From NCBI GenBank assembly GCA_964540815.1, contig CAZIOH010000060.1, positions 1 to 39,750 on the forward strand: a DNA stretch of 39,750 nucleotides. The letters are read 5' to 3'. Shown piece after piece: positions 33,203 through 39,750 of the stretch (positions within the stretch are counted from its first letter, which is position 1; the number at the start of each line of letters is the position of its first letter). The translations under genes were made by a program, and so were the position numbers. The notes beneath the pieces are model-generated. The model searched no databases. It saw nothing but the letters and a program-made list of their open reading frames with translations, and was not told where the DNA came from. Source of the DNA: CAZIOH01 sp964540815. Lineage in GTDB: Bacteria > Myxococcota_A > Polyangia > Fen-1088.

Positions 33203-34456
33203 ATGACGACCGCACCCGCAACGAATCCCACCAGCCTCGACAGCGCGCGCGCCCCGAGGGAGATGCCCGTCGCAGCGGTCCCGGTGGGGCGCAAGAGCCG
33301 CGCGCGGCCCTACGCGGTGCTCGCCGCGGTGGTGGCCGTCGCACTCGGCGGCTATCTCGCGATCCACCTCTTCACGAGCGGCCGGGAGAGCACCGACGAC
33401 GCGCAGATAGGCACCGACATGGTGCCGATCGCCGTGCGCGTCGGGGGCCTCCTGCTCGAGGTCCCGGTGACCGACAACCAGGCCGTCAAGCAAGGCGATC
33501 TCCTGGCGCGGATCGATCCCAGCGACTACCGGAACCGCGTCGCGCAGGCCAGGGCCGAGCTCCGGGCGGCGCAGGCGCAGGCGGCCGCCGCGGCGGCGCG
33601 CACGCGCATCGTCGAGGCCAGCTCGAAGGGGGGACTGTCCACGGCCCGCGCCGCCCTGTCAGGCACGGCGTCGTCCATGGCCGGGGCGGACGCGCAGGTG
33701 GCGGGGGCCAAGGCCATGCTCATGAAGGCCGAGGCGGATGTCGAGCGGTCCGACACCGACCTGCGACGCGCCGAGGAGCTCCGCCGGAGCGACGCCATCC
33801 CCCAAGCGCAGCTCGACACGTTGACCTCGCAGCGCGCGGCCATGCACGCCGCCCGCGACTACGCCCGGGCGCAGGTGGCGGCCGCCCTCGAGGCAAAGAA
33901 CAGCGCGCGCACCCGCGTGGCGGAGGCGGTCGGGCGCGTGGAGCAGACCGCCCCGGTCGATGCCCAGATCGCCGCCGCCCGGGCCGACGCCGAGCTTGGC
34001 GCCGCACGCGCCACGGCCGCCGAGGTGGCGCTGGCCGAGGCTGTGCTCGACCTGTCGTACACGCGGATCGTCGCCCCGCGGGACGGTCACATCTCGAAGC
34101 TGGCGGTGCGGCCCGGCCAGCTGGTCCAGCCCGCCCAGATTGTCACCAACCTCTTGCCCGACACCACCTATCTCGTGGCCAACTTCAAGGAGACGCAGGT
34201 CGGTCGCATGCGTCCCGGCCAGGCTGCCGACGTCCTGGTGGATGCCCTGCCCGGCCGTCGGTTCCACGCACGCGTCGAGAGCCTGGCCTTCGGCACCGGG
34301 GCGCAGTTCTCCATGCTGCCTCCCGACAATGCCTCGGGGAACTTCGTCAAGGTGGTCCAGCGGGTCCCCGTGAAGCTCACCTGGACCGATCTTCCTGCCG
34401 ATCTCCACCTCGCGGCCGGCCTCTCCGCCGACGTGACGGTCCTGGTCAAGGACTGA
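33203..34456 (+). CDS. EmrA/HlyD-type membrane fusion adaptor
   Basis: The 417-residue adaptor has a cytoplasmic Pro/Ala-rich tail, a single helix (about 38-57), and a lipoyl half (VGGLLLEVPVTDNQAVKQGDL). A long alpha-hairpin rich in Ala/Arg follows (about 100-290), then the second lipoyl half (YTRIVAPRDGHISKLAVRPG) and a beta-barrel region (YLVANFKETQVGRMRPG). The hairpin has several Ala-rich heptad repeats. ATG at 33203, 6 bp after the EmrB-like stop, follows GGAG. It links the MFS pump to an outer-membrane channel, possibly a TolC-type protein such as the one encoded at 9912-11297. The drug specificity cannot be read. Confidence 0.93.
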   Translation: MTTAPATNPTSLDSARAPREMPVAAVPVGRKSRARPYAVLAAVVAVALGGYLAIHLFTSGRESTDDAQIGTDMVPIAVRVGGLLLEVPVTDNQAVKQGDLLARIDPSDYRNRVAQARAELRAAQAQAAAAAARTRIVEASSKGGLSTARAALSGTASSMAGADAQVAGAKAMLMKAEADVERSDTDLRRAEELRRSDAIPQAQLDTLTSQRAAMHAARDYARAQVAAALEAKNSARTRVAEAVGRVEQTAPVDAQIAAARADAELGAARATAAEVALAEAVLDLSYTRIVAPRDGHISKLAVRPGQLVQPAQIVTNLLPDTTYLVANFKETQVGRMRPGQAADVLVDALPGRRFHARVESLAFGTGAQFSMLPPDNASGNFVKVVQRVPVKLTWTDLPADLHLAAGLSADVTVLVKD

Positions 34457-34489
34457 AAGCCCCGCCCCCGTCCTCGTCGCCGGGCCGTG

Positions 34490-34739
34490 CCGACCACCTG
34501 GATCTGCGCCGCTACAGCCGGTCGTCTGACCTCCACGAACCCGGGCGTCCTCGTCTCACCGAGAAGGCTGCGCCAGCGGTAGATCCGCTGCGTCTCCCAA
34601 TCCACGCGGCCTCGGCAAACTCGCGCACCGAGAGCCCGGACACCGCCATCCCGACAACAGCCTGTGCATCGGCGACGGTCCAGCGCTTCTTCATCTGCGG
34701 GGACGCCAACTGCGAACGGTCGGGAGAAAAGCGCGGCAT
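34490..34739 (-). pseudogene. IS66-type TnpA-like fragment with frameshift
   Basis: From ATG at 34739 the frame gives KKRWTVADAQAVVGM and SGLSVREFAEAAW, then shifts. The next frame continues with ETQRIYRWRSLLG and TPGFVEVRRP. Together these match the helix-turn-helix plus RLYRWRRRL...FVEV pattern of IS66 accessory TnpA proteins. One frameshift near 34613 breaks the gene, and the C-terminal half is missing, so it is a relic. It lies just past the emrA-like gene; terminal inverted repeats were not found. Confidence 0.6.
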
Positions 34740-34853
34740 TGGGGCACCTCTGGCCCCCCTTCATCCCACCCTGCCGCCACCGTCCGTCTCCCTTTCAATA
34801 CGCCGCTTGTGGATGGGTTACGGTCGTTCAGCGCGCGCGTTGGCGACCGCGAG
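34740..34853. other. Short gap between two transposase relics
   Basis: About 110 bp without a gene or clear signal. It may contain the end of the lost insertion sequence, but no inverted repeat could be assigned. Confidence 0.5.
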
Positions 34854-35135
34854 TTAGCGCCGGAGCGTCACCAACTCCATCTGGTGCGGAACGATACGAG
34901 CGGCCTTTGGCCCGCGTTTCTTGGGGGCGAGGGCTGTTCTCCTGGGCTATCTCGTGCTGCCAAATCGTCAGGTACGACGAATACAGCCCCTCGCGACGGA
35001 GTAGCGCCCCGATCGCTCCTGGCTCCTTTGCACGCATCGGCTTGTCGGATGATATCGCGCTTGAATTTGCGGTACTGTGTGCCCTTTGGCCTTGGCCACG
35101 ACGTCGGTCTCCTGCGACTGCACTTCCTGCAACAT
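34854..35135 (-). pseudogene. IS3-family OrfA-like transposase relic with three frameshifts
   Basis: Reading from ATG at 35135, three reading frames must be joined to recover a family-like protein. The pieces are QSQETDVVAKAK, then YRKFKRDIIRQADAC, then GALLRREGLYSSYLTIW, then ALAPKKRGPKAARIV, ending at a TAA at 34854. The pieces follow the order of IS3-type OrfA (helix-turn-helix plus basic segment). The three frameshifts in 94 codons show inactivity. No OrfB is left downstream, so the element has lost most of its length. Confidence 0.7.
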
Positions 35136-35232
35136 GGTCCTGGTTCCTGGCTCGCCCTAGCAGCCCGTGGTGAAAGTCTCCGCGTCGCCGAAACGGGCGG
35201 GGCAAGGCCGTCTGCGGCGTCGCCGCTCGCTT

Positions 35233-35249
35233 GAATACCGCCAGTATTC
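35233..35249. repeat. Palindrome GAATAC-N5-GTATTC
   Basis: GAATAC, a 5-nt loop and GTATTC form a perfect short hairpin, flanked by CGC and GCG that could extend the stem with mismatches. It could be an intergenic palindromic element or a relic end. I saw no second copy in the window. Confidence 0.45.
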
Positions 35250-35455
35250 CGCGCTTCGCTGCTCCTTGCATCCGGCCTCGCCGCGCCCGCTTCGGCTCGG
35301 TCCGACTTCCACCACGGGCTGCTACTCTGGGCCGGTGTCTCAGGTCATGTTGGCAGAGAGGGTCGCCGAAGCCCCGTTGGCTGGATCACGGGCCACGAAT
35401 AGCTCCGCGTGCAACTCCGAGGCAATGAGCCTCTGCCGAGAGGTACACCAAGGAC

Positions 35456-35662
35456 TCAATACAAGGGATGAGGAAATTCATTCCAGGATCCTACGAAAGT
35501 TCCAGGCCAGTGCCGTGCCAAGCGTGCATGACTTGGATCAATCTCTCTTTCATCCAGCGTCAGCGGCACCGCCTCGGGAACGATCACTTTTACGATTCGG
35601 AGGTCGGCAGCGACGGCTTCCGGGGTGGTCAATGGAACCGCGATCCCAACTGAGGCCGGCAT
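35456..35662 (-). pseudogene. Possible decayed coding fragment, unknown family
   Basis: One frame encodes 68 residues with a protein-like mix (hydrophobic and acidic, with AVAADLRIVKVIVPEAV) and no ribosome site. The upstream neighbouring frame (TRLTHLGVLLANAGL) reads as though it belongs to the same ancestor, displaced by a shift. I recognise no family. Chance coding is possible. Confidence 0.25.
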
Positions 35663-35931
35663 TGGCCAGCAAGACTCCCAAGTGAGTCAATCGCGTCGTG
35701 GGCGACTTCGGGATGTCGGCGTCCAACGCCTCGAATGCAAGGCTGGCCTCCCCAGGGATGAAATCTAAGGCGGAGGACCGAGCCCGGCCTGAGCGACGAG
35801 CCGGGGGGCGTCGGCGCCGGGAGGACGAAGCCAGGTCGCGCTTCCAGTACGGTCCGACCTTTGGTAGGGTCATTGGTTTCGAGCCAGGCTGGATCGCGCG
35901 CACCCGGCAATGCCGGATTGGAGTTTGCCCG

Positions 35932-37863
35932 ATGACGACTCGAATCGTTGGCCAGGGATCCGTGTCAGGCGCCGGGGCTTCTTGCGAGGCCCTGCAGGGG
36001 CCGCATGTCCTTCCGATCTCCGGGGGGATCCGGGGATTCTTGGGGACCTTCGGAATCTGGGCGCTGCTGACCGGTTGCGTCGGGCACGTCGGGAGCAACG
36101 GTCAGGGTCTCGGTGGCGGTGCGAGCCAGACGAACGGCGGCACGGGCACCGGCTCACCGCCCGGGTCCGCGGCCGGGGCCAATACCGGGACCGGCGCGGG
36201 CGTCGGGGCCCCCGGCGCCTCGGGCACCGGAGCCGGCACCACGACCACCATGGGCTCGGCCCCGACGAGCGGGACCACGCCAGGGGCGGCGCCCCCTACC
36301 ACCTGCACCGGTCCTCAGGCGGCCGCCGTCCGGCTCCGGCTCCTGTCCGGCACGCAGTACGACAACTCCGTGCTCGACCTGCTACAGGTCGGGGGCGATC
36401 CCGCCAAGGATTTCGGCGATCAGGTCTTCCAGCAACTGGACGACACCCGGGTCGAGCAGCGGGCCAACGCGGCGGCCGCGGTCGCGCACCAGGCGGCCGC
36501 CACCCTGTCGACCTGGTCTCCGTGTTCTTCGCCCGCGCCGGGTGCGACTCCGGGCGCCGCAACGGGTACGGCCACGGGTGCAGTCACCGCTGCCGTGACC
36601 GCCTGCGAGCAGCAGATCATCGACCAGGTGGGAGCCAGCGCCTTTCGCCATCCGCTGGCCGCCGACGAGCGCGCGTCCATGAAGACGCTGTTCGACGCCG
36701 GCATCACCGAGAAGGACTTCGCCACCGGCGTCGAGTGGTTCTTGACCGGCGTCCTGCAGTCACCGGACTTCATGTACGAGATCGTGAAGCCGGCGGTCGG
36801 CGAGGTCGCCGGGGAGGTCCGGCCGCTCGCTCCTTACGAGTATGCGAGCCGGCTGTCGTACTTCATGTGGGACTCCCTGCCCGACGCCAAGCTCTTTGCC
36901 GCCGCGGCGGCGGACGAGCTCGGCGATCCGACCAAGCGTCAGGTCCACCTGCAGCGCATGATCAAGGATCCCCGATTCATGCGGGGCGTCGAGCGGTTCT
37001 ACTCGAGCTGGCTCAACGTCGGAGCCTTCAGCGAGGTCGCGCGCGACGCCGCGGGCTTCACCGGCGACGTGGTGACGGCGCTGTCGACCTCGCTCCTCAT
37101 GAGCGCCACCCAGCTCTACGCCGCCGACGCACCCAATTTTTCCAGCCTGTTCTCTGGCGAGACCTACTACCTGAACGACGTCCTGCGCACCTTCTACGGG
37201 GTTCCAAGCTCGGGCGTCGCCGGCTCGGGCACCGGCTTTCAGCCCGCGACCCTCGGCGGACAGGGCCGGCACGGCATCGTGACGCACCCGGCGCTGATGG
37301 CCCTGCTCGCGCGCCCGGCCGAGAGCTTTCCCATCGCGCGGGGCTTGTTCGTGCTCCGGTCGCTCCTGTGCATGGACGTCCCGCCCCCGCCCGCGGGCCT
37401 GACCATCCCACAGCTCCCCGCCATCCAGGACGGGCTCTCGACCCGCCACCGCCTCGAGGCCCACGTCACCGATCCGGCATGCAGCATCTGTCACAAGGTG
37501 TTCGACCCCCCGGGCCTGGCCCTCGAGAGCTTCGACGAGGTCGGCAGGTACCGCACGATCGACCACGGCGCGCCGGTGGACACCGCCGTCACCATCGCCC
37601 TCAACAGCGATCTCGACGGGAGCTTCAGCCAGGGTGACGCCTTTGTCGCGAAGATGACCAGCAGCGTGAGCGTGAGGAGCTGCTTTTCGCGCCAGGTCCT
37701 CGAGTTCGCGCTGTCGCGACAGTCCATGGACCCCGCGGACGCCTGCTCGCTGGACGCGGTCGCCAGGAGCTTCGCCCCCTCGGGAGATCTGAAACAGCTG
37801 GTGGCCTCGGTGGCGAGCAGCGATGCCTTCCGCTTGCGCCTGGCCGAAGGAGTTGCCCCGTGA
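35932..37863 (+). CDS. DUF1592/DUF1588-type lipoprotein (cytochrome-like)
   Basis: From ATG at 35932 (GGAG about 8 bases upstream) the protein has 643 residues. A signal peptide ends in LLTGC. A Gly/Thr/Ala-rich spacer follows (about 50-125), then the DUF1587/DUF1595-like part (CEQQIIDQVGASAFRHPLA), the DUF1592 part (ASRLSYFMWDSLPDAKLF) and the DUF1588/DUF1585 part. The last carries HGIVTHPALMALLARP and a CSICH motif in CSICHKVFDPPGLALESFD. The domain order matches the large Planctomycetes and Myxococcota family of unknown enzymes. The CxxCH pair may bind c-type heme, or be structural. The start is uncertain because the frame is open upstream to 35698. Its stop overlaps the next start as GTGA. 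Confidence 0.82.
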   Translation: MTTRIVGQGSVSGAGASCEALQGPHVLPISGGIRGFLGTFGIWALLTGCVGHVGSNGQGLGGGASQTNGGTGTGSPPGSAAGANTGTGAGVGAPGASGTGAGTTTTMGSAPTSGTTPGAAPPTTCTGPQAAAVRLRLLSGTQYDNSVLDLLQVGGDPAKDFGDQVFQQLDDTRVEQRANAAAAVAHQAAATLSTWSPCSSPAPGATPGAATGTATGAVTAAVTACEQQIIDQVGASAFRHPLAADERASMKTLFDAGITEKDFATGVEWFLTGVLQSPDFMYEIVKPAVGEVAGEVRPLAPYEYASRLSYFMWDSLPDAKLFAAAAADELGDPTKRQVHLQRMIKDPRFMRGVERFYSSWLNVGAFSEVARDAAGFTGDVVTALSTSLLMSATQLYAADAPNFSSLFSGETYYLNDVLRTFYGVPSSGVAGSGTGFQPATLGGQGRHGIVTHPALMALLARPAESFPIARGLFVLRSLLCMDVPPPPAGLTIPQLPAIQDGLSTRHRLEAHVTDPACSICHKVFDPPGLALESFDEVGRYRTIDHGAPVDTAVTIALNSDLDGSFSQGDAFVAKMTSSVSVRSCFSRQVLEFALSRQSMDPADACSLDAVARSFAPSGDLKQLVASVASSDAFRLRLAEGVAP

Positions 37864-39329
37864 AGCTGTCCGCCCACCACCCCATCCAGCGCCGCGACCT
37901 CTTGAAGCTCATCGGTGGTGCCGCCTGGTTGCTCCCCGGGCTCGAGCTGTTCGAGCGCGAGGCGCGCGCCCAGACGGCACCCAAGAAGTCCAAGTACGCG
38001 GTCTTTTGCTACACCCCCGACGGGGTCAACCAGCAGGCCTTCTGGCCGACCGGCACCTCTAGCAGCTTCACGCTCAGCGCGACCCTCAGCCCCTTCGCCC
38101 CCTACCAGGACAAGATGCTGATCATCGGCCCGCAGATGTCGGGCACCACCCCGACCTCGGGCACGGGGCTGAAGTACATCTCGGCCACGCCGCAGCACCA
38201 GGCCCCGGTGACCCTGGCGGCGCGCGCCGGACACAGCTGCAGCGGGAACAACTGCAACGGCTCGCTCGGGTTCAGCTACCTCCAGCAGGCGACGGCGGTC
38301 AACAAGCTCGATGGCCCCTCCATCGACCAGGTGATCGCCCAGGCGGTCAAGGGGACCAGCACCTTCGGATCGCTCAACTTCGGCCTGCACCCCATCGGGG
38401 GTGACACCCCGTCGGACATCAACTTTCAACAGGACGGGACCGCCCTCAAGCGCCTGGCCAGCGCGGACGAGGCCTGGACACAGGTCTTCGGTGCCACCAC
38501 CGGCGCGATGGTCCCGGCGGCCGGGGCGGCGGCATCCCCTTCCCCCGCGCACGAGCTCAGCGCGGTCACGGAGTTCCTGCACGCGAGATTCGCGGCGCTG
38601 CGCCCGGCGCTCGGGGTGGCCGATCGGGCAACCCTCGATGGGCACCTGGCTGCCCTGCACACCTACGAGGATCGCGCCAACTCGCGCCTGGCCATGGCCA
38701 CGACCGCGACGACGACGACGACCACGAGCTGCTCGAATCCGGCGCGGGCGACGGTGCTGACCGACGCCGACTCGATCCGGACCGGCGCCGACACCGAGAC
38801 CCTGTCTCCGTTCTTCATGGACATCATCGCGACCTCGTTCGCTTGCAACCTCACCAAGGTCGCCTCCGTGACCTTCGGGTATCCAGGCGGAGGCGACGCG
38901 GGTGGGCTGCGCATGCCGTGGCTGGGGTTCACCGATCCCCTGCACTTCGTTTCGCATCACAACAACGACGCCACCCTGCTCGCGAAGTACCAGAAGATGA
39001 ACCAGTGGATCGCCGGCCAGGTGGCGGGGCTCATGCAGCGCCTGGCGGCCCGTCCATCCGCCACCGGGACCGGAACGTTGCTCGACGAGACCACCATCTA
39101 CTGGTTCAACCGCCATGGCGACGGCAATGGACACACCAACTATGCCTTGCCGAACATCATCCTTGGCGGCACCGGCGGGTACTTCAAGATGGGCCGCTGG
39201 CTGCAGCTGCCAGCCACGAACCCCACCAAGGTGCTGATCTCGATCGCCAACGCGATGGGCGTGAACCTGACGAGCTTCGGCGAATCCAGCTTTCAGGATA
39301 CCTCCCCGCTGACCACCCTGATTGGCTGA
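37860..39329 (+). CDS. DUF1552 protein with Tat signal
   Basis: The 489-residue protein starts at GTG 37860, overlapping the DUF1592-type stop. Its N-terminus has the twin-arginine motif RRDLLK plus a hydrophobic stretch (LIGGAAWLLPGL), pointing to Tat export of a folded protein, perhaps with cofactor. The body matches DUF1552, with conserved stretches FCYTPDGVNQQAFWP, the LTKVASVTFGYPGGGD region and LDETTIYWFNRHGDGNGHT. A run of ACG codons at about 38705-38722 makes poly-Thr. DUF1592 and DUF1552 genes occur side by side in many Planctomycetes and Myxobacteria, so the two probably act together in the envelope. Their reaction is not established. Confidence 0.9.
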   Translation: MKLSAHHPIQRRDLLKLIGGAAWLLPGLELFEREARAQTAPKKSKYAVFCYTPDGVNQQAFWPTGTSSSFTLSATLSPFAPYQDKMLIIGPQMSGTTPTSGTGLKYISATPQHQAPVTLAARAGHSCSGNNCNGSLGFSYLQQATAVNKLDGPSIDQVIAQAVKGTSTFGSLNFGLHPIGGDTPSDINFQQDGTALKRLASADEAWTQVFGATTGAMVPAAGAAASPSPAHELSAVTEFLHARFAALRPALGVADRATLDGHLAALHTYEDRANSRLAMATTATTTTTTSCSNPARATVLTDADSIRTGADTETLSPFFMDIIATSFACNLTKVASVTFGYPGGGDAGGLRMPWLGFTDPLHFVSHHNNDATLLAKYQKMNQWIAGQVAGLMQRLAARPSATGTGTLLDETTIYWFNRHGDGNGHTNYALPNIILGGTGGYFKMGRWLQLPATNPTKVLISIANAMGVNLTSFGESSFQDTSPLTTLIG

Positions 39330-39338
39330 TCCGGGCGC

Positions 39339-39750
39339 CTAGACCGGGGGGGGAGCCGCCTCGCGGCGGGGGAGGCGGGTCAGGGCCACCAGGAGCTCCG
39401 GCACCGACTGGACCTGGGCCCGCTCGCGCGGTGTCAAGCCGGCGACCGCGTCCTCGAGGCTGTGGGCCGCCCGGATCTTGAGGTCGGCGGTGGCCTCCTC
39501 GGCGCCGATCTCCGCGGTGTCACGGGGCTGGTCTCGATCGGTCAAGGCCAGGTGGCGCTGCAGCTTCACGCTGTCCGCGGCGATGGCCACCAGGTCGGGC
39601 GTCCTCGCCACCACGTCCCGGTAAATGGAACAGGCCGCCATCATCTGCTGCCGGACCGCCGGCGGCTCCCCTTCCTCCGGCGTTTGTAGCAGACGCCAGC
39701 GGCTCGGCCAGCCACCCACGCGCGGGGAGCCCGTGAGCAGCGACAGCGGC
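39339..39750 (-). CDS. Partial unknown protein at the right edge
   Basis: The frame is open from a TAG at 39339 to the window end, giving at least 136 codons. A GTG at 39719 is the first possible start, but the frame continues beyond 39750, so the true start may be outside. The visible protein is mostly helical and charged (QQMMAACSIYRDVVARTPDLVAI), with an acidic centre and a Pro-rich tail (REAAPPPV). I recognise no family. A G8 run (39346-39353) encodes the Pro tail and could shift the frame if its length changes. It is convergent with the DUF1552 gene. Confidence 0.55.
   Translation of the reverse strand, partial: PLSLLTGSPRVGGWPSRWRLLQTPEEGEPPAVRQQMMAACSIYRDVVARTPDLVAIAADSVKLQRHLALTDRDQPRDTAEIGAEEATADLKIRAAHSLEDAVAGLTPRERAQVQSVPELLVALTRLPRREAAPPPV

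Larger units (their letters stand above)
35136..35931. other. Gene-poor interval after the transposase relics
   Basis: About 800 bp hold a small palindrome at 35233-35249 and a possible decayed reading frame at 35456-35662, described separately. The rest is lower in GC than the neighbours and shows no recognisable gene or RNA. Confidence 0.55.

Noticed and set aside
1..39750. CRISPR array, tRNA, rRNA or phage genes
   Set aside because: No regular spacer-repeat pattern beyond the decamer array, no cloverleaf-like sequence and no phage structural or integrase gene was seen.

Overview
The window is about 39.7 kb of high-GC DNA (visibly around two-thirds G+C, with strong GC3 codon use) from a Gram-negative, predatory- or soil-type bacterium. 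A myxobacterium-like member of Myxococcota (Polyangia) fits best. The grounds are several lipoproteins with long Gly/Ala/Ser/Thr spacers after the lipobox, a DUF1592 lipoprotein coupled to a Tat-exported DUF1552 protein, a VWA lipoprotein, a Cys-rich small lipoprotein and many two-component proteins. This is inference from protein style only; there is no rRNA or tRNA. A 100-N gap shows that it is a scaffold from a draft assembly.

Layout. (1) 1-6.3 kb, minus strand: a signalling array of lipoprotein, KdpD-like kinase without the KdpD N-terminal region, two paralogous KdpE-like response regulators and a double-domain KaiC-like ATPase. A decamer minisatellite interrupted by the gap lies between the two regulators. 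(2) 6.3-6.9 kb: a 600-bp divergent intergenic region with two mirrored OmpR/KdpE-type direct-repeat sites, one before the lipoprotein/kinase array and one before an outer-membrane beta-barrel gene. (3) 6.9-15.8 kb, plus strand: porin-like barrel, Cys-rich lipoprotein, a degenerate sigma54-activator-like regulator, and a CzcCBA-type heavy-metal RND efflux system. The regulator, czcC-like and czcB-like genes are joined by ATGA overlaps. (4) 15.7-20.0 kb, minus strand: TonB-dependent receptor, TonB protein and a methyltransferase whose end overlaps the RND pump gene convergently. (5) 20.4-22.1 kb, plus: FixH/YtkA-like lipoprotein flanked by poly-G tracts, and an alpha/beta hydrolase. (6) 22.1-28.0 kb, minus: a large LamG plus CxxCH lipoprotein, a DUF1579-like secreted protein, a PAS histidine kinase and a transglutaminase-like protein. 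(7) 28.3-30.8 kb: VWA lipoprotein, PPP-type phosphatase and a convergent cupredoxin lipoprotein. (8) 30.9-34.5 kb, plus: a TetR-EmrB-EmrA drug efflux operon with an operator-like palindrome over its promoter. (9) 34.5-35.9 kb: a gene-poor scar with decayed IS66-type and IS3-type transposase fragments. (10) 35.9-39.3 kb, plus: the DUF1592/DUF1552 pair, then a partial unknown gene running off the right edge.

How the parts may work together. The most coherent unit is the KdpD/KdpE-like array with mirrored 11-bp-periodic sites on both divergent promoters. I read it as an autoregulated envelope-stress or ion-sensing system that controls a porin and feeds a KaiC-like ATPase. It has no kdpFABC genes here. 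The efflux, TonB, FixH-like and cupredoxin genes suggest metal (possibly copper) handling, but no substrate can be read from the sequence.
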